DNA of 5,564 nucleotides from Desulfobacterales bacterium CG23_combo_of_CG06-09_8_20_14_all_51_8. GTDB lineage: Bacteria > Desulfobacterota > Desulfobacteria > Desulfobacterales > Desulfosalsimonadaceae. The DNA lies in contig PCSG01000167.1 of NCBI GenBank assembly GCA_002772195.1, forward strand, positions 368 through 5,931, in the 5' to 3' direction. Shown one piece after another: positions 1 to 5,555 of the stretch. Under the pieces are notes generated by a model. It searched no databases. It worked only from the letters and a program-made list of their open reading frames with translations, and was not told the DNA's origin. A program made the position numbers and the translations under genes. Within the stretch, counting starts at the first letter, position 1. Every line of letters starts with the position of its first letter.

Positions 1-651
1 ATGTCGTTTCTGGAAATGATCGATGTGGTGAATGAAAATCTTACGAGGGCGCATAAAGAACCCATCGCCTTTGACCATGATTGTCGGGAAGGCATTTGCG
101 GCATGTGCGGGGCTGTGGTGAACGGCCGGCCCCACGGTCATGAGCGGGAAACCACCTTGTGTCAGCTTCACATGCGGCATTTTAAAGACGGCGACACCAT
201 CATCATCGAACCCTGGCGGGCAAGGGCCTTTCCCATCATTAAAGATTTGGTGGTGGATCGGAGCGCGCTGGACCAGATCATTCAGGCCGGGGGTTTTGTT
301 TCGGTCAATACCGGCGGGGCCCCGGACGCTAACGCCATTCCCATTTCCAAAGACACGGCAGAGGCGGCGTTTGTTCCCGCAGCCTGCATCGGGTGCGGGG
401 CATGCGTGGCGGCCTGCCCCAATGCGTCGGCCATGCTGTTTGTGTCCGCCAAAGTCTCTCATCTCGCTCTCCTGCCCCAGGGACGGCCGGAAGCAGCCCT
501 GCGGGTGGCAGCCATGGTCCAGAAGATGGATGCGCTGGGGTTGGGCAATTGTTCCAATGAAACCGAATGCGAGGCCGAGTGCCCCAAGGGTATATCCATT
601 ATTCAGATCGCCCGGATGAACCGGGAATTTTTTAAAGCTGAATTTTCCTGA
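1..651 (+). CDS. sdhB: Succinate dehydrogenase / fumarate reductase iron-sulfur subunit (5' partial)
   Basis: This is the electron-transfer subunit of complex II (succinate:quinone oxidoreductase), which links the flavoprotein SdhA to the membrane quinone-binding subunit. The visible 216 residues hold every cluster ligand expected for the family. A plant-type 2Fe-2S site is formed by C28, C33, C36 and C54. A bacterial ferredoxin-like part has C129, C132 and C135 with C194 for the 4Fe-4S cluster, and C139, C184 and C190 for the 3Fe-4S cluster. The spacing C184-x5-C190-x3-C194 matches classical SdhB. The ATG at base 1 is probably an internal Met (context SFLEM), because family members carry roughly 25-35 more residues before the first cluster cysteine, so the true start lies left of the window. 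The sequence resembles the non-classical type found in Bacteroidota, Campylobacterota and Desulfobacterota. Upstream sdhC and sdhA genes are expected but not visible. The direction of the reaction in vivo cannot be told from sequence. Confidence 0.93.
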   Translation: MSFLEMIDVVNENLTRAHKEPIAFDHDCREGICGMCGAVVNGRPHGHERETTLCQLHMRHFKDGDTIIIEPWRARAFPIIKDLVVDRSALDQIIQAGGFVSVNTGGAPDANAIPISKDTAEAAFVPAACIGCGACVAACPNASAMLFVSAKVSHLALLPQGRPEAALRVAAMVQKMDALGLGNCSNETECEAECPKGISIIQIARMNREFFKAEFS

Positions 652-730
652 TTTCTTTTTTCAAATTCTGGTGTATAGTTTATTAAATTTTACTCAGCAG
701 AAGAATCAGAATCAGACATAACAAAACCTT

Positions 731-735
731 GGGAG
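731..735 (+). promoter_or_regulatory. Ribosome binding site for the two-TM small protein
   Basis: GGGAG lies 6 bases before the ATG at 742. A nearer ATG at 737 runs into TGA after two codons and is too close to the purine stretch, so 742 is the supported start. Confidence 0.6.
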
Positions 736-741
736 AATGGC

Positions 742-1050
742 ATGAAAAAAATCAATGTGGCGGGAATGCTGTCCCTCATCGGCGGGGTCGCCCTGTTCGG
801 GTTTACCGAACTTGGCAATTTCATGGGCAAATCCGGAAAGCTGACATCATACAACAAGGCGAAGGACATCAGCGAACACAAAGCCCTCTATGATATCCTG
901 CATGAAGACAATTTTGACTGGATCGACTCCCTCCCCTGGCAGCCCGTTCAGGACGCCGCCAATTATGTGGTGAACATGCCGCTCTGGCTGCTTTTGGTCA
1001 TCGTAGGCGCCTTTCTGCTAGTTATCGGCGGGATATTTATCAAAAAATAG
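742..1050 (+). CDS. Small membrane protein of unknown function, two TM segments
   Basis: I do not recognise the family of this 102-residue protein. Residues about 6-23 form a hydrophobic segment (VAGMLSLIGGVALFGF), and residues about 80-100 form a second, strongly hydrophobic one ending in a Lys-Lys tail. Between them is a charged loop of about 56 residues containing aromatic residues (W60, W66). Lysines at both termini predict both ends in the cytoplasm and the loop outside the membrane. It starts 90 bases after the sdhB stop on the same strand, with a good ribosome binding site and no clear terminator between them, so co-transcription with the complex II operon is possible. It is too short and lacks the heme-ligand histidines expected of a complex II membrane anchor, so I do not call it SdhD. 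It is likely a real gene because of the ribosome binding site, the coherent two-TM pattern and the hairpin that follows its stop. Confidence 0.72.
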   Translation: MKKINVAGMLSLIGGVALFGFTELGNFMGKSGKLTSYNKAKDISEHKALYDILHEDNFDWIDSLPWQPVQDAANYVVNMPLWLLLVIVGAFLLVIGGIFIKK

Positions 1051-1052
1051 CT

Positions 1053-1095
1053 GGACGATAGCCTGGCCGGTCGCCCAGGGCGTTCCGTTTTTTTT
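1053..1095 (+). terminator. Rho-independent terminator, probably bidirectional
   Basis: An outer stem, GGACG (1053-1057) with CGTTCC (1081-1086, one bulged T), and an inner stem, CCTGG (1062-1066) with CCAGG (1075-1079), form a hairpin. It is followed by a run of eight T (1088-1095). On the opposite strand the same stem is followed five bases later by six T (complement of 1042-1047). It lies between two convergent genes and could end both transcripts. The T-run on the + side overlaps the S1 gene's stop codon. Pairing was done by eye, without an energy calculation. Confidence 0.55.
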
Positions 1096-2545
1096 ATTTT
1101 TTGGACCCCAGGGCCGACCGGAGCTTTTCTCCCAGGTTGCCCATCGCGCCGGCAGCCGGACCCTCATTTGCCGGGGCGAATTTTTTCCAGTCATCGCCGC
1201 CGCCTTCCACGCCCAGAGTGATTTTGCGGCTGCCCGGGTCGGTCTCTTCCACTTTGACGGTGATGGCATCATTGGCTTTCAGCCGGTCAATTTCCGCTGC
1301 ATTGGGGGCGCTGTTGATCTTTGATTTCGGCAAAAGGCCCACCACGCCGGGTTCCAGCGTCACAAAATAGCCAAACGCTTCCTTCTTTTCAATGGTCCCG
1401 CTACAGACTTGTCCTTTGGCGTATTTTTTTTCAATCCCCATCCACGGATCCCCTTCCGCATCCTTCATGCTAAGGGAAATCCGCCGGTAGATCGGGTCCA
1501 CGTCCTTGATGGTAACCGGAATCGTGTCCCCCGGTGATACCACATCTTCTGCCCGCACCACGCGCTTGAGATAACTCATTTCACTGATATGTACCAGTCC
1601 TTCGATGCCTGGCGCGATTTCAACAAACGCCCCGAAATCCGCGCACCGGGTGACTTTGCCGGATGTCTTGTCGCCGGATTTAAACCGTTCCTGAACTGTA
1701 TCCCAGGGATCTGCGGCGGCCTGGCGGGCAGACAGGGAAATTTTGCCTTTTTCCGGGTCAATTTCCAGAATTTTGGCCGTGATCCGGTCGTTTACAGATG
1801 CCACTTCATCCGGGTGGCCTACCCGGGACCAGGCAAGTTCGGAAATATGGATCAGGCCTTCCAGTCCGGGAACCAGTTCCACAAAAACGCCATAGGGTTT
1901 GATGGTCGTAACCAATGCGTCCACAATATCCCCGGCTGCGGCGGTTTTGAAAAACTCTTTTTTGGCGGCTTCCTGCTGTTCCTTTAATAATTCCCGTCTG
2001 GAAACAACAATATTCCGGCCTTTTTCCTCGAATTTGGAAATCAGAAAATCAAAGGTCGCGCCGACGTACTCGTCAGGATTCTCGACATATTTCGTGTCCA
2101 TCTGACTGATGGGGCAGAAGGCGATTTTTTTCATGATACTGACACGGAAACCGCCCTTGCAGGATTCCGTCACTTTGCCTTCCACCGGAATGCGGTTTCG
2201 GAAAGCATCCTGAAGCAGCCGTTCCCCGCCGGCCCCGGAAATGGACCGGGACAGACGGATTTCGCCTTCTTTTACGGAAACTACATACAAGTCGATAAAA
2301 TCGCCGACCTTGACGGTCAATGCATTTTGATCGTCCAGCAGTTCCGCCTTGTCAACAATGCCGTCGGTTTTGGCGCCGATATGGATAAAAATATTCTTGT
2401 CGCCGACAGCGATAATTTCGGCCCTGATTTTGTCGCCGACGTTAATATTCTCTTGTTCCGTCATATAGGATTCAAAGAGGTCGGCGAAATTTTCTTCTTC
2501 GGAGTTTGTGTCGGTTTTGTCGGGATCAACAATATCATCGGTCAT
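1094..2545 (-). CDS. Five-repeat S1 RNA-binding protein (ribosomal protein S1-like)
   Basis: The protein has 483 residues and is built of consecutive S1 (OB-fold) repeats, at about 36-102, 119-185, 204-273, 289-361 and 376-446. Repeats 3 and 4 are canonical, with the GVFVELVPGLEGLIHISE and GAFVEIAPGIEGLVHISE signatures. Repeat 2 is of the degenerate kind (GGFRVSIMKKIAFCPISQMD) also seen at repeat 2 of ribosomal protein S1. Repeat 5 is divergent, with GLLPKSKI in place of GLVHISE. The N-terminal 30 residues are acidic, and the C-terminus is a short Gly/Ala-rich tail ending GSKK. S1 proteins bind mRNA and help the 30S subunit load structured transcripts. Enterobacterial S1 has six repeats and about 557 residues, so this is either a shorter S1 or a paralog, and I withhold rpsA for that reason. 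The ATG at 2545 is preceded by AAGGAAG six bases upstream. The gene is transcribed divergently from the radical SAM gene at 2783. Confidence 0.88.
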   Translation of the reverse strand: MTDDIVDPDKTDTNSEEENFADLFESYMTEQENINVGDKIRAEIIAVGDKNIFIHIGAKTDGIVDKAELLDDQNALTVKVGDFIDLYVVSVKEGEIRLSRSISGAGGERLLQDAFRNRIPVEGKVTESCKGGFRVSIMKKIAFCPISQMDTKYVENPDEYVGATFDFLISKFEEKGRNIVVSRRELLKEQQEAAKKEFFKTAAAGDIVDALVTTIKPYGVFVELVPGLEGLIHISELAWSRVGHPDEVASVNDRITAKILEIDPEKGKISLSARQAAADPWDTVQERFKSGDKTSGKVTRCADFGAFVEIAPGIEGLVHISEMSYLKRVVRAEDVVSPGDTIPVTIKDVDPIYRRISLSMKDAEGDPWMGIEKKYAKGQVCSGTIEKKEAFGYFVTLEPGVVGLLPKSKINSAPNAAEIDRLKANDAITVKVEETDPGSRKITLGVEGGGDDWKKFAPANEGPAAGAMGNLGEKLRSALGSKK

Positions 2546-2551
2546 GATAGA

Positions 2552-2558
2552 CTTCCTT
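2552..2558 (-). promoter_or_regulatory. Ribosome binding site of the S1-like gene
   Basis: On the - strand AAGGAAG stands six bases before the ATG at 2545-2543, which supports this start. I could not find a convincing promoter for this gene in the upstream AT-rich region. Confidence 0.65.
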
Positions 2559-2649
2559 GCTCAAAAATTCTTGTTTAGCCGGGTGCGCGATCCTTTTACT
2601 TTAAAGGCGCTTGATTTTATCGTCAGTCATTATCAACATGGATAAAAGG

Positions 2650-2679
2650 TTGCAAGAAATACCTGGATAATTTTATGAT
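2650..2679 (+). promoter_or_regulatory. Putative sigma-70 type promoter for the TYW1-like radical SAM gene
   Basis: TTGCAA (2650-2655) and TATGAT (2674-2679) are separated by 18 bases and resemble -35 and -10 boxes. A second TATGAT (2685-2690) follows in a tandem repeat. Transcription from here would give a leader of roughly 95 bases before the start at 2783. TTGCAA is itself palindromic, so it is present on both strands, but the - strand has no good -10 box at proper spacing. Confidence 0.4.
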
Positions 2680-2690
2680 ACTTTTATGAT
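2671..2690 (+). repeat. Tandem TTTTATGAT repeat, 11-bp period
   Basis: TTTTATGAT occurs at 2671-2679 and again at 2682-2690, one helical turn apart, over or beside the proposed -10 box. It may be a regulator site, a duplicated -10 element, or chance in AT-rich DNA. Confidence 0.5.
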
Positions 2691-2767
2691 CCAGATGGGT
2701 CACTATGTTGCAGGGTCTGATAAATGCCATGGGATCATTACCTCCCGCCCGGCAAACCATTTTTCAC

Positions 2768-2773
2768 AGGAGA
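2768..2773 (+). promoter_or_regulatory. Ribosome binding site that decides the radical SAM start
   Basis: AGGAGA stands nine bases before the ATG at 2783. The ATG at 2774 is too close to it to be used, and the far upstream ATG at 2705 has only a weak purine stretch before it. Confidence 0.65.
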
Positions 2774-2782
2774 ATGCGCGAC

Positions 2783-3718
2783 ATGTCGAAAAATTTAATT
2801 TACGGGCCGGTGCCGTCCCGGCGTCTCGGGTTTTCCCTGGGCGTGGACCTGGTTCCCTATAAAATCTGTTCTTATGACTGCATTTACTGCCAATTAGGCC
2901 CTACGCCTGCGACCACGATGGCGCGCAAACCCTATATCGCATCAGAGGTGATTCTGGCCCACCTGGACGCGCGTCTGAAAGAAGGGGTCCGTCCGGATTT
3001 CATCACCCTCGCCGGTTCCGGAGAGCCGACGCTTAACAGCGAAATTGAAGCCATTATCCGCGGCATCAAGACATTGACGGAGATTCCGGTGGCGGTGCTG
3101 ACCAACGGCTCGCTGCTGACGGATGAAAAGGTAAGACGTGATATCTCAGGCGCGGATGTGGTGCTGCCGTCTCTTGACGCATGTGACGCTGAGGTGTTTT
3201 TAAAAATCAACCGTCCCCACAGGGATATTTCCTTTGAAACCATGGCAGAGGGGCTGGTGGCATTTCGACAGGCGTATGCGGGGAAAATCTGGCTGGAAAT
3301 TTTCCTTGCGGCCGGCGTTAATGCGGAGGAAGCCATGATTCGGAAATTCAAGGTCTGGACGGACCGCATCCATCCGGATAAAATTCATTTGAATACGGCC
3401 GTGCGTCCCACCGCCGAATCCTATGTGTATTCCGTGCCGGAGGAAAAGCTTTTGATGTTCTGTAAAACTTTGGGCGAAAACGCGGAGATTATCGCTCCGT
3501 TTAAAAAACACTCCAAAAATAATGGATCAACTGATATCCGGGCAAAAATTCTGGACCTCCTGGACCGCCGGCCCTGCACCCTGCCGGATATTGCTTCCGG
3601 CCTGGGTTCCCATCAAAATGAGATTCTCAAATACATTGAACCCATGATATCCGATCAGGAGATCGAGGCCCGGCGCATTGATGAAAAAATTTTTTACCGG
3701 AGAAAACGGACGGAATAA
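2783..3718 (+). CDS. Radical SAM protein, TYW1-like (COG0731 type), with C-terminal winged-helix-like region
   Basis: The protein has 311 residues from the ATG at 2783. The radical SAM 4Fe-4S motif CSYDCIYC (C29, C33, C36) follows the conserved N-terminal block YGPVPSRRLGFSLGVDL. GSGEPT (78-83) is the GGE-like S-adenosylmethionine-binding element, and LTNGS (106-110) is a further conserved strand. Residues about 251-308 (DIRAKILDLLDRRPCTLPDI onward, ending EKIFYRRKR) look like a small winged-helix domain. The family is broadly annotated as wyosine-synthesis-like radical SAM. Because wyosine belongs to archaeal and eukaryotic tRNA-Phe, the bacterial substrate is unknown and I do not assign TYW1 function. 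An in-frame ATG at 2705 would add 26 residues that do not look conserved. The gene is divergent from the S1 gene and convergent with the 3D gene. Confidence 0.85.
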   Translation: MSKNLIYGPVPSRRLGFSLGVDLVPYKICSYDCIYCQLGPTPATTMARKPYIASEVILAHLDARLKEGVRPDFITLAGSGEPTLNSEIEAIIRGIKTLTEIPVAVLTNGSLLTDEKVRRDISGADVVLPSLDACDAEVFLKINRPHRDISFETMAEGLVAFRQAYAGKIWLEIFLAAGVNAEEAMIRKFKVWTDRIHPDKIHLNTAVRPTAESYVYSVPEEKLLMFCKTLGENAEIIAPFKKHSKNNGSTDIRAKILDLLDRRPCTLPDIASGLGSHQNEILKYIEPMISDQEIEARRIDEKIFYRRKRTE

Positions 3719-3724
3719 AGGTGG

Positions 3725-3741
3725 AAGGTCAAAGGTCAAAG
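3725..3741 (+). repeat. Short tandem heptamer tract AAGGTCA
   Basis: Two exact copies of AAGGTCA (3725-3731 and 3732-3738) plus the start of a third (AAG) lie just after the radical SAM stop codon. The period is 7 bp, like the neighbouring tract at 3753-3780, but the unit differs. Confidence 0.6.
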
Positions 3742-3752
3742 AAAAATGGCTC

Positions 3753-3780
3753 TAAATCCTGACACCCGAAACCAGACACC
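3753..3780 (+). repeat. Degenerate heptamer array (NGACACC family), four units
   Basis: The consecutive 7-base units TAAATCC, TGACACC, CGAAACC and AGACACC all end in CC. The tract lies between the stop codons of two convergent genes. The same family recurs at 4316-4336 in the same orientation, on the other side of the 3D-domain gene. Confidence 0.65.
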
Positions 3781-3794
3781 TAATCTTTTGCTGG

Positions 3795-4328
3795 TCAACG
3801 ATAAAATGTCACTTCCACGTATTGACGCCCCCATTCCAGGGCCTCGCTGTGGGAGCCGTGATACAAGTCCAGCCGGGTGGGGCCTTGAATATCGCTGCCC
3901 CGGTCTTCGATAACACCGTATCCGTAACCCGGCACATAGAGGCGGGTGCCGAAGGGGTAATACCAGGTGTCGGCGGCGATGGTCCCGTCCCGGGAAAACC
4001 AGAGCCAGGGGAAAATGATGCGAAAGGGAATCATCCAGGGGTTTTCTATGCTGTCTACGGAAAGCAGACCGGATTGGGGTTCGTGGGGCCAGGTGCCGCT
4101 TGCCGTCAGCCCGGAGTAAGAGCTGCCTTTATGCGCTCCTTTGGATATATATTTATTCCAGAAATCCAGCTTCAGGTATTTCCAGCTTCCCCGCTCCCAG
4201 CCGCAGCATTCTCCGCATCCGCAGTAGGCCGTGACCTCCATGTGCCGGATGGTCTTGGCGGCGCAACCCCAGGTTGCGGTTATCATCGCCGACAGCAGCA
4301 GATATGAAAAAATTCTGGCACCTGACAC
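3795..4328 (-). CDS. 3D-domain protein, probable lipoprotein
   Basis: This 177-residue protein has an N-terminal hydrophobic stretch ending ATWGC (C22), a plausible but imperfect lipobox that suggests export and lipid anchoring. The mature part begins with MEVTAYCGCGECCGW (residues 30-44). It continues with GLTASGT (73-79) and DGTIAADTWYYPFGTRLYVP, and ends with GYGVIEDRGSDIQGPTRLDL. This is the pattern of the 3D (Asp-Asp-Asp) domain, with D120, D142 and D154 as the three aspartates. The fold is a double-psi beta-barrel related to MltA-type lytic transglycosylases and resuscitation-promoting proteins, so a peptidoglycan-related role is possible. Four cysteines (C36, C38, C41, C42) cluster in the first motif, and an aromatic insert (about 97-111) is unusual. 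The start is GTG with AAAAGG six bases before it. It sits 18 bases after the upstream radical SAM stop in the same frame, so the two are probably one operon. Confidence 0.82.
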   Translation of the reverse strand: MSGARIFSYLLLSAMITATWGCAAKTIRHMEVTAYCGCGECCGWERGSWKYLKLDFWNKYISKGAHKGSSYSGLTASGTWPHEPQSGLLSVDSIENPWMIPFRIIFPWLWFSRDGTIAADTWYYPFGTRLYVPGYGYGVIEDRGSDIQGPTRLDLYHGSHSEALEWGRQYVEVTFYR

Positions 4329-4336
4329 CCGACACC
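4316..4336 (+). repeat. Degenerate heptamer array (NGACACC family), three units
   Basis: The 7-base units TGGCACC, TGACACC and CGACACC run directly head to tail. Read on the - strand, the tract contains the GTG start and first codons of the 3D gene. The units match those at 3753-3780. Confidence 0.65.
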
Positions 4337-4340
4337 TTTT
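4335..4340 (-). promoter_or_regulatory. Ribosome binding site of the 3D-domain gene
   Basis: AAAAGG on the - strand lies six bases before the GTG at 4328-4326. Between the in-frame TAG at 4347-4349 and the hydrophobic leader, GTG is the only usual start codon, so it is chosen although it lies in a repeat. Confidence 0.5.
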
Positions 4341-4346
4341 CCCTTT

Positions 4347-5555
4347 CTATCCCCAAACTCCCGGAATCATTGTCCCGCAAAATCGGCACCGGCTGTTTTC
4401 AATATTCATGGCTGTCAGTTGATAGCCGTTTCGTTCAATCAAAAGTTTGCCGCACTGGTGGCACCAGGTGTGGTTGCCTGCATGCTCCGGCACATTGCCC
4501 ACATACACATAGCGGATTCCGGCGTCCATACTGATATTCCGGAAATCCGTGAGCAGGGAAACCGGCGGGGGGGCCAGGCGGTCGAGTTTGTACTGGGGGA
4601 AAAACCGCAGAAAATGCAGGGGATGGTCCGGCCCCAGGGTTTTTACGATCCATTGGCACATGGTTTTGATCATTTTGGGATCATCCGTATATCCGGGAAC
4701 TACCAGGGTCGTCATTTCAAAATGCACATGTTTTTCGTGGAGGGTTTTAAAGGTGCCCAGCACCGGGGAGAGCAGCCCTCCGTTTAATTTCTGATAGGTG
4801 GCGTTGTCAAAGGATTTGAGATTCACATTGGCGGCGTCAATGACTTCGCACAAATCGCTCAGCGGTTCCGGCTGAATAAATCCGTTTGAAATCCAGAGAT
4901 TGGAAAGATTTTTTTTCTTGGCCAACCGGGCCGTGTCGATCATGTATTCAAACCAGGTGATCGGCTCGGAATAGGTATAGGCAATCGCAGCGGTGCTTTT
5001 CGCCAGGGCCGCCGCAACGATTTGTTCAGGAAAAAGGTCATAAGATTGAAGATCTTCGGGACGGGCCTGGGAAATCTGCCAGTTCTGGCAGTTCAGACAC
5101 CGGAAGTTGCAGCCCGCAGCCGCGATGGAAAGGGCTTTCGCACCGGGTTTAAAATGAAAGAGAGGTTTTTTTTCAATGGGGTCCGTGTTCACCGAACAGG
5201 GATTGCCGTAGGCCAGGGTATATAATTTCCCATCCATATTGGCCCGGGACCGGCACACGCTCCGGTCGCCTTTTTCCAGAACGCAGCTGTGGGGGCAGAT
5301 GCCGCACATGACCGCGTCTTTGGGAAGACTTTGGTAATAGGCCGCCTCCCGGGACCATTTCCAGAGGGTTGCGGGAACATTGTTTTTAAAAATATGACCG
5401 GTAATGACCTTATCGGTTGTATTTTGTGGGGCCTTTTTCGAGTTAACCAGCTGTCCGGTTGCCAGGGCAGCGGTCAGGAGCGGCCCTGAAAGAAAACCGC
5501 CGGCCAGAGCCAGGGCGCTATCGGTTAGAAATTTTCTTCGGGAAAGATGTGCCAT
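4347..5555 (-). CDS. amrS: AmmeMemoRadiSam system radical SAM enzyme with Tat signal
   Basis: This 402-residue protein begins MAHLSRRKFL, a twin-arginine (Tat) motif followed by a hydrophobic alanine/leucine stretch (about 13-33). An N-terminal cysteine block CGICPHSC (C84, C87, C91) plus C101 precedes the radical SAM cluster motif CNFRCLNC (C149, C153, C156). YSEPITW (195-201) and NVNLKSFD (243-250) follow, as in this family. The C-terminus has two cysteine pairs (C365/C368 and C390/C393), probably binding a metal, and the usual ending IPGVW. The family co-occurs with AMMECR1 and Memo proteins. Neither partner is in this window, and the reaction is not assigned here. The 3D gene follows after 18 bases. 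The start at 5555 is close to the window edge. Only nine bases are visible upstream, they hold no purine-rich ribosome binding site, and the frame stays open to the edge, so a slightly longer N-terminus is possible. Confidence 0.88.
   Translation of the reverse strand: MAHLSRRKFLTDSALALAGGFLSGPLLTAALATGQLVNSKKAPQNTTDKVITGHIFKNNVPATLWKWSREAAYYQSLPKDAVMCGICPHSCVLEKGDRSVCRSRANMDGKLYTLAYGNPCSVNTDPIEKKPLFHFKPGAKALSIAAAGCNFRCLNCQNWQISQARPEDLQSYDLFPEQIVAAALAKSTAAIAYTYSEPITWFEYMIDTARLAKKKNLSNLWISNGFIQPEPLSDLCEVIDAANVNLKSFDNATYQKLNGGLLSPVLGTFKTLHEKHVHFEMTTLVVPGYTDDPKMIKTMCQWIVKTLGPDHPLHFLRFFPQYKLDRLAPPPVSLLTDFRNISMDAGIRYVYVGNVPEHAGNHTWCHQCGKLLIERNGYQLTAMNIENSRCRFCGTMIPGVWG

Noticed and set aside
140..619. 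159-residue open frame overlapping sdhB in another frame
   Set aside because: It is rich in Pro/Arg/Ser as expected from an off-frame reading of GC-rich DNA. The sdhB frame carries all cluster ligands.
652..741. Promoter (TATAGT at 674-679) before the two-TM gene
   Set aside because: No acceptable -35 box lies at proper spacing, and the region is simply AT-rich.
742..1050. Calling the two-TM protein the SdhD membrane anchor
   Set aside because: It has only two TM segments, no suitably placed heme-ligand histidines, and lies after sdhB with a gap. Nothing specific supports it.
1589..1987. 132-residue open frame on the + strand within the S1 gene
   Set aside because: It is opposite well-formed S1 repeats 2-4, with no ribosome binding site or recognisable domain. 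It is a shadow frame.
2705..2782. Longer N-terminus for the TYW1-like protein from the ATG at 2705
   Set aside because: It has a weak ribosome binding site and a non-conserved-looking extension. The family's conserved block begins right after the ATG at 2783, which has AGGAGA before it.
3822..4307. 161-residue open frame on the + strand opposite the 3D gene
   Set aside because: It is an antisense shadow of a gene with recognised motifs, and its translation is low-complexity Gly/Pro/Ala-rich with no domain.
4326..4349. Amber (TAG) read-through or pyrrolysine fusing the radical SAM and 3D proteins in the same frame
   Set aside because: The radical SAM protein ends in its family's normal IPGVW terminus, and the 3D protein has its own ribosome binding site, start and signal peptide. 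Two separate proteins are the simpler reading.
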